Shown one piece after another: positions 42,734-50,740 of a stretch of 64,000 nt of DNA. The notes beneath the pieces were generated by a model. The model did not search any database. It was not told the origin of the DNA and saw only the letters and a program-made list of their open reading frames with translations. Source of the stretch: Nakamurella sp. A5-74 (GTDB taxonomy: Bacteria; Actinomycetota; Actinomycetes; Mycobacteriales; Nakamurellaceae); the NCBI RefSeq assembly GCF_040438885.1, contig NZ_CP159218.1, positions 3,038,001 through 3,102,000 of the forward strand, read 5' to 3'. The position numbers and the translations under genes are program-made. How positions within the stretch are numbered: position 1 is the stretch's first letter; each line of letters starts with the position of its first letter.

Positions 42734-44590
42734 TCAGATCTGGCCGAGCAGATGATCGCGGCGACGGCTCAACACGTCGACATCGGCCGATGCCGAGGGC
42801 GGACCCGGTACCGCCCGCCGCAGCTGGGCATGGACCGCGGCATGCGGGGATCCGGTGCGCGCAGACACCCTGGACACCAGTTGGTGCACCTCCTTGCGGA
42901 GCCCCGCCGCGGCCCGCCACCCCGCGGCGGAGGCGACGAGTCCCCCTGCCACCTGCTCCTCGTCCTGCTCGTCCTGCTCGTTGCTCGAGAACAGGTCGCG
43001 CTGCCGGGCGACGTCGTCCACCCGCTTGCGCAGGCCGGCATCCCGGTGGGCCAGCAGCGAGGCCATCTGTTCGGGCGACAACAATCCCGGCAATCCCAGG
43101 AAGTCCTCGTCGTCGTCGGTGAGCTCGAGCGGTTCGGCGGTGACGGCCTGACCGGAGTGCAGCACATGCGCGAAACTCGCCTCGGAGTCGAGCGCCTCAC
43201 GGTCCGGGACGGAGTCGGCTTCGTCGCCGAGCTGGATCTCCAGATCGAGCGGGTCCAGCAGCTCACCCTCACCGTCGTCGGCTTTCGGCGGCGGCTGCAT
43301 GACGTAGTTGCGGTCCTCCTCGAGTTCCGCAGCGAGCGCCAGCAGCGGACGCACTGCCGGCAGGAAGACTGTCGCGGCCTCCTGCGGATTCCTGGCCCGG
43401 ACCACGCGCCCGACGGCCTGGGCGAAGAACAGCGGGGTGCGGTAGCTCGTCATCCACGCCAGGCAGGCCGCCCGGGGGATGTCGACACCCTCGGAGATCA
43501 TCCGCACGCAGACCGCGATCCGGTCCGTCGACTCCCGGAACCGTTCGATCTTCCTCGAGGCCTTCGGGTCGTCGGACAGGATCAGCACCGGCGCCTTCCC
43601 GGTGATCGACCGGACGACGTCCGCGTACGCCCTGGCGTCGTCCTGGTCGCTGGCGAGGACGATGCCGGCCGCGTCGGGGATACCGGCCTCCCGCAGATGG
43701 GTGATGCGCTCGTCCATCGCGGCGATGACGTGCGGCACCCACCCGCCCTGCGGGTCGAGCGCGGTCCGCCAGGCGGCGGTCTCCACCGATTTCGTGCCGG
43801 CATCGGTGAGCGAGGCGGCGATCACCTCACCGGCGCTGTTGCGCCACCGGGAGACTCCGGTGTACGCCGCGAAGACGACCGGCCGCACCACCCGGTCGGC
43901 CAGCGCCTGGCGGTAGCCGTAGGTGTAATCGGCCCGGGAGCGCAGCAGCTCACCGTCGACCTCGTACTGCACGAACGGGATCCGTTCCTCGGCCCTGGTG
44001 CGGAACGGCGTTCCGGTCAGGCTCAGCCGACGATTCACGTCGTCGAACGCCTCGGCGATCGCGTCCCCCCACGACAGTCCGTCACCGGCGTGGTGGACCT
44101 CGTCCATGATCACCAGCGAGCGCAGCTTGTGCGATCGCGCGCGGTGCACCGCAGGTTTTCCGGCCACCTGCGCGTAGGTCGTGACGTAGCCGTGCGCCCC
44201 GTCCGGGACCTGGCCCTGGGCATTGGTGAGGGTGGGCTCCAGCCGGAGGCCGAACCCGGCGGCAGCGTCCGCCCACTGGGTCCGCAGGTGATCGGTCGGA
44301 CACACCACGATGATCCGGTCGACAACCCTGGCGGCCAGCAGCCGCATCGCCAACGCCAACGCGAACGTCGTCTTGCCGGCGCCCGGGGTGGCGGTCACGA
44401 GGAAGTCCGTCGAGCTGGATTCCTCGTAGGCGGCCAGCGCATCGCGCTGCCAGGCACGGAGCCGGGCTTCGTGCGCGGGACGGGCCGGGTGGGCGGGCGA
44501 GGGCGGGTGGGCGGAACCAGCAGGGTGGGCGGCCAGGGAGGGATGGGGGGAACGGGACGAGTGGGCGGAGATCGGAGCTCCGATCGGCAC
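42734..44590 (-). CDS. DEAD/DEAH-box superfamily 2 helicase
   Basis: A 618-residue protein. After about 40 low-complexity residues built from AHPA/AHPS units come motif I VTATPGAGKTTFAL, motif II IMDEVHHAG (DEVH), motif III SLTGTPFRTR, and C-terminal motifs ISEGVDIPRAACLAWMTSYR and QAVGRVVRARNP. A roughly 200-residue acidic C-terminal extension follows. It resembles RAD25/Ssl2-like helicases of actinobacteria; the substrate is unknown. The GTG start at 44590 is uncertain; GATCGGAGCTCCGATC (44570-44585) is a perfect palindrome right after it, and the 5' coding region is very G-rich on the plus strand. Confidence 0.87.
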   Translation of the reverse strand: MPIGAPISAHSSRSPHPSLAAHPAGSAHPPSPAHPARPAHEARLRAWQRDALAAYEESSSTDFLVTATPGAGKTTFALALAMRLLAARVVDRIIVVCPTDHLRTQWADAAAGFGLRLEPTLTNAQGQVPDGAHGYVTTYAQVAGKPAVHRARSHKLRSLVIMDEVHHAGDGLSWGDAIAEAFDDVNRRLSLTGTPFRTRAEERIPFVQYEVDGELLRSRADYTYGYRQALADRVVRPVVFAAYTGVSRWRNSAGEVIAASLTDAGTKSVETAAWRTALDPQGGWVPHVIAAMDERITHLREAGIPDAAGIVLASDQDDARAYADVVRSITGKAPVLILSDDPKASRKIERFRESTDRIAVCVRMISEGVDIPRAACLAWMTSYRTPLFFAQAVGRVVRARNPQEAATVFLPAVRPLLALAAELEEDRNYVMQPPPKADDGEGELLDPLDLEIQLGDEADSVPDREALDSEASFAHVLHSGQAVTAEPLELTDDDEDFLGLPGLLSPEQMASLLAHRDAGLRKRVDDVARQRDLFSSNEQDEQDEEQVAGGLVASAAGWRAAAGLRKEVHQLVSRVSARTGSPHAAVHAQLRRAVPGPPSASADVDVLSRRRDHLLGQI

Positions 44591-44779
44591 CTCGCACCAC
44601 CACTTCCCACCCAGTCCACGAATCTGCCGTCCAGCAGCCGCCAGCCCCGAGAAGATTACCCACGCGGTCCGACGGCACCGCCCGGATTGCCGCCGGATCG
44701 GGCACGGTGAATCTCACAACTCGCTCACGGCCGGGCGAAGTTGCCGCACGATCCCCGGGATCCTTGGCATCCTTGCGGG

Positions 44780-46177
44780 GTGACCCCGCACGTCCCTGTC
44801 CCCGGCTCCGGAGCCCCCGACGCCGCTGCCGCCGCTGCCGCCGCTGCCGCCGGCGACCCGGTGCGGGTGTCCTCGGTCCCCGGCGCCGGCGCATCGGTCG
44901 GCTCACCTGCAGAGAACCCGACGATCGCGATCCCCCGGACGGTGGCCCTCGACAAGCCCGACACTGCTCAGCAGTCCCCGCAGCCGACCCCCACGCCGGA
45001 ACCCGATTCCGCGACGGTGCCGCAGGAATCCGCCGACCACGGCACGATCCTCACCTGGCACCGGGCGAACACCGGGCCGATCCCGGTGGTCCCCGGCGAG
45101 AAGGCCTCCCACCGCTGGCGCAGGATCCTCAAGCGGGCGGCGTCCAAGACCTGGAACGACTCGCTGTTCGGCTGGAGTTCGCAGGCGGCGTTCTGGTGCG
45201 CACTGTCGACGGCTCCGTTACTGCTGGCCCTGCTCGGCATGGTCGGTTTCGTCGCCGGCTGGTACGGCCCGGACACCATCCAGCAGGTCGAGGCACAGGT
45301 CATCACCTTCCTCAACACGATCTTCTCCTCCGGCATCGTCACCGATCTGCTGGCGCCGAGCGTGCACAACCTGCTGACCCAGGGGCAGGCCGACGTGGTC
45401 TCCGTCGGCTTCGTCATCAGCCTCTGGGCAGGCTCGTCGGCCATCTCGGCGTTCGTCGAGGCGATCACCATCGCCTACGGCCAGCACGAGGTCCGGCACC
45501 CCGTCGTCGAGCGGTTCTTCGCGCTCGGCCTGTATCTGGTCGCGCTGGTCTGCGGGATCTTCCTGCTGCCGCTCGCGGCGATCGGACCCACCACCCTGGT
45601 CAACCTGTTCCCACCGGACTGGCGCGACACCGTCTCGACGATCGTCGACATCGCCTACTTCCCGGTGGTCGGCATCCTGTGCATCGTGCTGCTGACGACG
45701 CTCTACAAAGTCGCCCCGAAGCACCGTCATCCCTGGAAGCGCGGCATTCCCGGGGCCGTACTGGCCACAGTGTTCTTCCTGATCGGCAGCCACGGCCTGC
45801 GGATCTACGTCAGCTACGTGACCGGCCACGGCCTCAGCTACGGCGCGCTGGCCACCCCGATCGTGTTCCTGCTCTTCTACTACTTCCTGGCGATGTCGAT
45901 CATCATCGGCGCCCAGTTCAACAACGCGACGCTCGAGTACTACCCGCCGAAGCGGTCGAAGCGGCAGCTACGTGCGTGGCGGCGGCTGGGCGCCGAGAAG
46001 TTCGAGGCCAAGGAGCGCGCACACCGAGAGGCGGCCGGGGCCGACGGCGCTGCCGGCGCGGACAGTGCCGTGGATTCCCCCGCGCCCGGCACCGGGGCCG
46101 AACACGCCTGGAGCGCCGAACCGGGGCCGGTCTCCAGCAGCCGGAATCAGCCCTTGCCGGGCCGCAGCGACTTGTAG
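44780..46177 (+). CDS. YihY/UPF0761 family inner-membrane protein
   Basis: A 465-residue protein (Rv2707-like). A Pro/Ala-rich N-terminus of about 110 residues precedes about six membrane helices. Family motifs include SSQAAFWCALSTAPLLLALL, VSVGFVISLWAGSSAISAFV and PWKRGIPGAVLATVFFLIGS. YFLAMSIIIGAQFNNATLEY lies near the last helix, followed by a charged tail. It was once called RNase BN, wrongly. The function is unknown. The GTG at 44780 follows CATCCT by 6 nt. The 3' end overlaps the DUF3039 gene by 31 bp. Confidence 0.88.
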   Translation: MTPHVPVPGSGAPDAAAAAAAAAAGDPVRVSSVPGAGASVGSPAENPTIAIPRTVALDKPDTAQQSPQPTPTPEPDSATVPQESADHGTILTWHRANTGPIPVVPGEKASHRWRRILKRAASKTWNDSLFGWSSQAAFWCALSTAPLLLALLGMVGFVAGWYGPDTIQQVEAQVITFLNTIFSSGIVTDLLAPSVHNLLTQGQADVVSVGFVISLWAGSSAISAFVEAITIAYGQHEVRHPVVERFFALGLYLVALVCGIFLLPLAAIGPTTLVNLFPPDWRDTVSTIVDIAYFPVVGILCIVLLTTLYKVAPKHRHPWKRGIPGAVLATVFFLIGSHGLRIYVSYVTGHGLSYGALATPIVFLLFYYFLAMSIIIGAQFNNATLEYYPPKRSKRQLRAWRRLGAEKFEAKERAHREAAGADGAAGADSAVDSPAPGTGAEHAWSAEPGPVSSSRNQPLPGRSDL

Positions 46178-46377
46178 ATCTTCTCGCAGTCAGGACACAC
46201 CGGGGATCCGGGCTTGGCCGACTTGGTCACCGGAAAGGTCTCGCCGCACAGCGCAACCACGAAGTTCCCCAGCACCGCAGACTCGGCGATCTTCGCCTTG
46301 CGGACGTAGTGGAACATCTCCGGCGTGTCGTCGGTGGTGGTCTCGGTCGGCTGCGGCAACAGCTCGGTGGTGCTCAT
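46147..46377 (-). CDS. DUF3039 protein (zinc-binding)
   Basis: A 76-residue protein (Rv2708c-like), conserved near sigB in actinobacteria. MFHYVRKAKIAESAVLGNFV, ALCGETFPVT and VCPDCEKIYKSL supply a His and three Cys that could bind zinc. The function is unknown. It is convergent with and overlaps YihY by 31 bp, the same neighbour relation as in mycobacteria. Confidence 0.9.
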   Translation of the reverse strand: MSTTELLPQPTETTTDDTPEMFHYVRKAKIAESAVLGNFVVALCGETFPVTKSAKPGSPVCPDCEKIYKSLRPGKG

Positions 46378-46509
46378 CCAGTCCTCCAGGCGACGTGCGG
46401 TCTCACGGCTGCACCGCGCTCGAGCGGAGCGGGTGGCGGTTCACTACCGAAGAGGATACTGCGCGGAATCCGGTCGACCCTGACGCTCGGCGTCGACGGT
46501 GCATCACGG

Positions 46510-47475
46510 ATGATCAACGGCGTGTTGACCATCAGCCCGGAAGTACACGCCGCCCTCTCCGCCGGCCGGCCGGTCGTCGCCCTCGAATCCACCATCCTGG
46601 CCCACGGCTTGCCACGTGGCGACAACAGGACGATCGCCGACACCATCGAGCGGACCGTCCGGGACGCCGGGGCCGTTCCGGCGACGATCGCCGTGCTGCG
46701 CGGGTCGGTGCGGATCGGCTTGGAGCCGGCGGACCTCGACCTGCTCTGCAGCTCCGACCAGATCGCCAAGCTCTCGATCCGGGACGTCGGCCCCGCCCTC
46801 GCCTCCGGGGTGGACGGGGCCACCACCGTCGCCTCCACCGCGGCACTGGCCCACCGGGCCGGCATCGCGGTCTTCGCCACCGGCGGCCTCGGCGGCGTGC
46901 ACCGCGGCGCCGCGGACAGCTTCGACATCTCCGCCGATCTGGGCGTGATCGGCCGGACACCGGTCGCGGTGGTCTGCGCAGGGGTCAAGTCGATCCTGGA
47001 TGTCGCCGCCACCCTCGAGCACCTGGAAACCTTGTCGGTGCCGGTGCTCGGTTACCGCACCGACGCCTTCCCCGGCTTCTACCTCGCGGACTCCGGGCTG
47101 GGCGTGCCGTGGCGGGTGGAGTCGGCGCACGAGGTGGCGGCGATCATCGAGGCGCGTCGGCAGCTCGGCGAACAGGCCGGCGTGGTGCTGGCCAACCCGG
47201 TGTCGGTCGCCGATCAGCTCGATCCGGCGCTGCACGACGAGACCCTCGCCTCCGGCCTGCAACTGCTCGCCGAGCGGCACATCACCGGCAAGGACATCAC
47301 CCCAGCACTCCTGGAACACTTCCACACCCGCACGCACGGCGAGAGCCTCCGGGTGAACGTCGAACTGGTGTTGTCCAACGCCACCCTGGCCGGCGAGTTG
47401 GCCGTCGCCCTGGCGGCCCTGCGCGCGGATCCGGCCAACCCCGATCCGGCCGTTCCCGAGCCGGCCGCCCCGTGA
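46510..47475 (+). CDS. psuG: Pseudouridine-5'-phosphate glycosidase
   Basis: A 321-residue enzyme that splits pseudouridine 5'-phosphate into uracil and ribose 5-phosphate. Family segments are GRPVVALESTILAHGLPRGD, GAVPATIAVLRGSVRIGL, IAVFATGGLGGVHRGA, VCAGVKSILDVAATLEHLET and LGYRTDAFPGFYLADSG. The covalent-intermediate Lys lies in the GVKSILD segment. The kinase that makes its substrate follows with a GTGA overlap. A GGATACT near 46456 may be the -10 box, giving a short leader. Confidence 0.93.
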   Translation: MINGVLTISPEVHAALSAGRPVVALESTILAHGLPRGDNRTIADTIERTVRDAGAVPATIAVLRGSVRIGLEPADLDLLCSSDQIAKLSIRDVGPALASGVDGATTVASTAALAHRAGIAVFATGGLGGVHRGAADSFDISADLGVIGRTPVAVVCAGVKSILDVAATLEHLETLSVPVLGYRTDAFPGFYLADSGLGVPWRVESAHEVAAIIEARRQLGEQAGVVLANPVSVADQLDPALHDETLASGLQLLAERHITGKDITPALLEHFHTRTHGESLRVNVELVLSNATLAGELAVALAALRADPANPDPAVPEPAAP

Positions 47476-48362
47476 GCGCGCCGGCGGGCCCACGTCCGCA
47501 CGTGTGCGTGGTCGGGGACGTCGGCCTCGACGTGCTGGCGAAGCTGGCCGGACCAGTGGTGTTCGGCCAGGACACCAGGGCCGGGGTGCGGGTCAGCCCC
47601 GGTGGTGCCGGCGGCAACACCGCGGCCTGGCTTGCGGGGCAGGACCTCGACGTATCGCTGATCGCCAGGGTGGGCGACGACGAAGCAGGTCGCTCGGCTG
47701 CCGCCGAGCTCACCGAGGCAGGCGTGCAGTGTCTGTTCGCCATCGACCCGCAGCTGGCCACCTGCTGCGTCGTCGTGCTGGTGGGCCAGGACGGTGACCG
47801 GACCATGCTCGCCGACCGCGGGGCCAACAAGGCCTTCTCCCCCGATGACGTGCAGTTGCCGACCCTGGACACCGGGGCCCGCGGGCACCTGCACCTGTCC
47901 GGTTACGTGATCCTGGACGACAGCTCGCGACCGGCCGCTCTGGCAGCCCTGGCCGCTGCCCGTTCCCAGGGCTGGACGACCTCGGTGGATCCTCAAGCAG
48001 CACAACACATCTCTGCCGCGGGCGCGGACACCTTCCTCGACTGGGTCGACGGTGTCGACGTGCTGCTGCCCAACGAGAGCGAGATCGCCGCCCTCGGCGG
48101 GGTCGACGCAGCACTGCGCAGTGTCGGCATCGTCGTGGTCACCCATGGGCGGCACGGAGCGAGCTGGTACTCCGCCGACGAACGGTTGACGGTCCCGGTG
48201 CCCGGCGAGCACGAGACCGACTCCACCGGGGCCGGGGACGCGTTCAACGCCGGACTGCTCGGCGCCTGGCTGACCGGCGCGGCTCCGATCGCCGCGCTGA
48301 CCGCGGGCGTGCACGCCGGTACCGCCGCCGCGGGGCGGCTGGGAGCGCGGCCGCAGCGCTGA
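47472..48362 (+). CDS. psuK: PfkB-family carbohydrate kinase, probable pseudouridine kinase
   Basis: A 296-residue ribokinase-family enzyme. VSPGGAGGNTAAWLAGQ is the first PfkB signature and DSTGAGDAFNAGLLGAW the second, with the catalytic Asp. Overlap with psuG (GTGA) makes phosphorylation of pseudouridine the most likely reaction; together the pair salvages pseudouridine from RNA breakdown. The specificity is inferred from context, as PfkB sequence alone is not diagnostic. Confidence 0.85.
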   Translation: MSAPAGPRPHVCVVGDVGLDVLAKLAGPVVFGQDTRAGVRVSPGGAGGNTAAWLAGQDLDVSLIARVGDDEAGRSAAAELTEAGVQCLFAIDPQLATCCVVVLVGQDGDRTMLADRGANKAFSPDDVQLPTLDTGARGHLHLSGYVILDDSSRPAALAALAAARSQGWTTSVDPQAAQHISAAGADTFLDWVDGVDVLLPNESEIAALGGVDAALRSVGIVVVTHGRHGASWYSADERLTVPVPGEHETDSTGAGDAFNAGLLGAWLTGAAPIAALTAGVHAGTAAAGRLGARPQR

Positions 48363-48372
48363 GAAGTCGGGC

Positions 48373-48378
48373 TACGGT
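48373..48378 (+). promoter_or_regulatory. -10 box for leaderless DUF1992 transcript
   Basis: TACGGT ends 6 nt before the ATG at 48385, just after the psuK stop. Confidence 0.45.
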
Positions 48379-48384
48379 GGGCCG

Positions 48385-48837
48385 ATGGCCCAGCACGAGC
48401 GCCCCGTCGATGCCGCGATCAGGGAAGCCGCGGAAGCCGGTGCCTTCGACAATCTCGGCGGACAGGGCAAGCCGCTGCCGAACCGCACGGGCGAGGACGA
48501 CTTCCTCAGGCGGTTCGCCGAGGCGGAGGATGCCGGGGGTTCGTTCCTGCCGCGGTCGCTGCAGCTGCGCAAGGAGGCGCACGACCTCCCGGCGAGGGTC
48601 CTCACCGTCCGCTCCGAGGACAAGGTCCGCGAGTTGGTCAGGGACCTCAACAAGCGCATCAGCGCCGAGATCTTCGTCCCCACCGGGCAGCCTCCGCTGG
48701 CGATGCGGTTGCTGGATGTCGAGGAGGTGGTCGCCGCGTGGACCGCGGATCGAGCCCGGCTGGCAGCCGAACGGACCGCCCAGCTGCCACCCGCACCGGA
48801 ACCACCGGCTCGCCGCCGCTGGTGGCGACGCGGTTGA
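48385..48837 (+). CDS. DUF1992 (DnaJ-homologue-associated) protein
   Basis: A 150-residue protein. VDAAIREAAEAGAFDNLGGQ followed by GKPLPNR is the DUF1992 signature, also found in eukaryotic DNAJC28. LQLRKEAHDLPARVLTV and VRELVRDLNKRISAEIF continue the domain. The Pro/Arg/Trp-rich tail (PPARRRWWRRG) is variable. The function is unknown. It has its own leaderless-type promoter after psuK. Confidence 0.87.
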   Translation: MAQHERPVDAAIREAAEAGAFDNLGGQGKPLPNRTGEDDFLRRFAEAEDAGGSFLPRSLQLRKEAHDLPARVLTVRSEDKVRELVRDLNKRISAEIFVPTGQPPLAMRLLDVEEVVAAWTADRARLAAERTAQLPPAPEPPARRRWWRRG

Positions 48838-48942
48838 GCGCCGTGTCAAACCGTCTGACCTGCGAGAGGACTGTCACAGGGGGTCGATGCGCGGAATCGG
48901 ACATCGCAGTCAAGGTACGACAAGCGCATCCCGGCGCAGGAG

Positions 48943-48948
48943 TAGCGT
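48943..48948 (+). promoter_or_regulatory. -10 box for leaderless DUF3099 transcript
   Basis: TAGCGT ends 7 nt before the GTG at 48956; no ribosome-binding site intervenes. Confidence 0.5.
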
Positions 48949-48955
48949 CGCAAGG

Positions 48956-49327
48956 GTGCCGAACCACGATCGACCGGCCGTCATCACCCAGGCCGAGATG
49001 TCCTACGACGAGCAGTTCCGACTCCGCCGGCGCCGCTACCTGATCATGATGGGCCTGCGGATTCCGTTCCTCATCGCCGCCGTGCTGGTGTACCGAATCC
49101 CCTGGCTGGCACTGATCTTCATCGCCGCCTCGATCCCGTTGCCCTGGATCGCTGTCCTCATCGCCAACGACCGGCCCGCCCGCAAGACGCGGATGGTCCC
49201 GCGGGGCACCATCAACCACGAGCGTGCCCTGCCGTCGCGGACCCCGCTGGTGATCGATCATGTCGTCGATCAGGTAGTCGATCAGGCTGCGGACGAGAGC
49301 CCCGCCGGCGAGCACCACCGGTCCTGA
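48956..49327 (+). CDS. DUF3099 membrane protein
   Basis: A 123-residue protein (Rv2709-like). ITQAEMSYDEQFRLRRRRYL is the family start, followed by two membrane helices (MMGLRIPFLIAAVLVY; LALIFIAASIPLPWIAVLI) and a charged cytoplasmic tail with a VIDHVVDQVVDQ repeat. The function is unknown. In mycobacteria it directly precedes sigB; here four genes are inserted between. Confidence 0.87.
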   Translation: MPNHDRPAVITQAEMSYDEQFRLRRRRYLIMMGLRIPFLIAAVLVYRIPWLALIFIAASIPLPWIAVLIANDRPARKTRMVPRGTINHERALPSRTPLVIDHVVDQVVDQAADESPAGEHHRS

Positions 49328-49373
49328 GCGAGCGCGGTCGGGTACGGGTGCAGCCGGTACCGGTCCGCTGGAG

Positions 49374-49958
49374 TCACTTCGCGGCAGCGGCGGCCTTCGC
49401 GGCCTTCTTGGCAGCCCGCACCAGGACGAGCGACTCCTCGTCGACCACGTCCGCCACCGAGAGGCGGCTGCCGTCCTCGCCGTACCTGCCGGCCGCTTCC
49501 CGCCATCCGCGCGGCGTCACGTCGTACTGCTTGCCCAACAGTGCCACGAAGATCGCCGACTTCTGATCGCCGAAGCCGGGGATCGCCGCGACCCGGCGGC
49601 GCAGCTCTGCGCCGTCCTCGACGCCGTCCCAGATGTTCGCCGCGTTGCCGCCGTACTGCTCGACGAGCACCCTGCACACTGCCTGGACCCGCCAGGCCAT
49701 GGAGCCGGGGAACCGGTGCACCGCAGGCGGAACGGCGAAGAGTTTGGAGAAGGTGTCCGGGTGCGCCGCCGCGATCTCCGCGATGTCCAGCGAGCCGCCC
49801 ATCCGCTCGGCGATCGCCCACGGTCCGAAGAATGCCTTCTCCATCGGGATCTGCTGGTCCAACACCATTCCCAGCAGCAACGCATTGGGGTCACGGGTGA
49901 GCAGTTCGTCGGCGTCTGGATGGCCGGTCAGCCGGAGCGATGCAACAGTCATCTCCAC
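49374..49958 (-). CDS. HhH-GPD-type base-excision repair family protein
   Basis: A 194-residue protein. The start region has LLTRDPNALLLGMVLDQQIP and MEKAFFGPWAIAERMGG. The helix-hairpin-helix is IPGFGDQKSAIFVALLGKQY, followed by the VTPRGWRE region. Proteins of this actinobacterial family are smaller than AlkA or MutY and lack an iron-sulphur cluster; enzymatic activity has not been shown as far as I know. The Lys/Ala-rich tail (RAAKKAAKAAAAAK) is notable. GTG 49958 and ATG 49952 are both possible starts. Confidence 0.82.
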   Translation of the reverse strand: MEMTVASLRLTGHPDADELLTRDPNALLLGMVLDQQIPMEKAFFGPWAIAERMGGSLDIAEIAAAHPDTFSKLFAVPPAVHRFPGSMAWRVQAVCRVLVEQYGGNAANIWDGVEDGAELRRRVAAIPGFGDQKSAIFVALLGKQYDVTPRGWREAAGRYGEDGSRLSVADVVDEESLVLVRAAKKAAKAAAAAK

Positions 49959-50158
49959 AGCGTCCCACGTCCGCGGCCCCCCAGCAGCCTCGGTGCGCGG
50001 GCGCGACGCTCCACCCGACCCACGATCGACCGCCGGCCCACGGCCCTCCGCAGGACCCGAAGCCGCGTGGCACAGGGCCCTCCGGACTGCTTGCGCAGTG
50101 CAACCGGTACAGCTAGCCTCGGACCAGTTGCAGATCGCAACCAGGACGAGGAGGTTCG

Positions 50159-50731
50159 ATGAGGGACACCGATCCCCAGACCGCAGCTGCGAAGGTTCTG
50201 TGGCATTTCACGATGTCGCTGGACGGGTTCGTGGCCGGTCCCCTGCACGACATGCGATGGCTTACCGGGTTCACGGTGCGGGATGGCCTGATCAAGGAGT
50301 ACATCGATACGACTGGTGCTGTGCTCGCAGGTCGCGACGGCTTCGACAGCGCGATCGGTGACCTCCGACCGTACGGCGGCGCCTGGCAGGGGCCGATCTT
50401 CGTTCTCACCCATCACCCTGAGGACGCGCGCCCTGCCGAAGACATCACACTGCTGAGCTGTTCGGTGGAGGAAGCCGTCCAGATCGCGCTCGAGGCCGCC
50501 GGTGGTAAGAATGTCGAGGTCTTCTCGCCGACCATCGGCCGTCAACTGCTCGCGAAGAATCTGATCGACGAGATCGACCTGCACATCGCTCCGGTCCTGC
50601 TCGGTAGCGGTGTCCGTCTGTATGACATGGAAGGCTGCCAGGCCGTGCAGCTCCATCTCGTCAACGGGGACGATCCGACCGCAGCGGTGAACGTCCGCTA
50701 CCGACCGCAGTTCCACCCGACAGACAACTAG
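50159..50731 (+). CDS. Dihydrofolate reductase family protein (RibD C-terminal fold)
   Basis: A 190-residue NADPH-dependent reductase-fold protein. VLWHFTMSLDGFVAGP is the family N-terminus. VEVFSPTIGRQLLAKNLIDE and IDLHIAPVLLGSGVRLYD follow. AGGAGG gives a strong ribosome-binding site 5 nt before the ATG, and TAGCCT at 50114 may be the -10 box. The substrate is unknown. It differs markedly from the member at 15479. Slightly more A/T at third positions than neighbours suggests a more recent arrival. Confidence 0.84.
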   Translation: MRDTDPQTAAAKVLWHFTMSLDGFVAGPLHDMRWLTGFTVRDGLIKEYIDTTGAVLAGRDGFDSAIGDLRPYGGAWQGPIFVLTHHPEDARPAEDITLLSCSVEEAVQIALEAAGGKNVEVFSPTIGRQLLAKNLIDEIDLHIAPVLLGSGVRLYDMEGCQAVQLHLVNGDDPTAAVNVRYRPQFHPTDN

Positions 50732-50734
50732 CCT
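50729..50734 (+). promoter_or_regulatory. -10 box for leaderless methyltransferase transcript
   Basis: TAGCCT overlaps the stop of the DHFR-like gene and ends 6 nt before the ATG at 50741. Confidence 0.45.
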
Positions 50735-50740
50735 GGGCGG

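Noticed and set aside
44707-46509. A long upstream extension of psuG crossing yihY
   Set aside because: The extension is in the wrong frame of yihY and has no protein-like composition; psuG starts at 46510 where family sequence begins.
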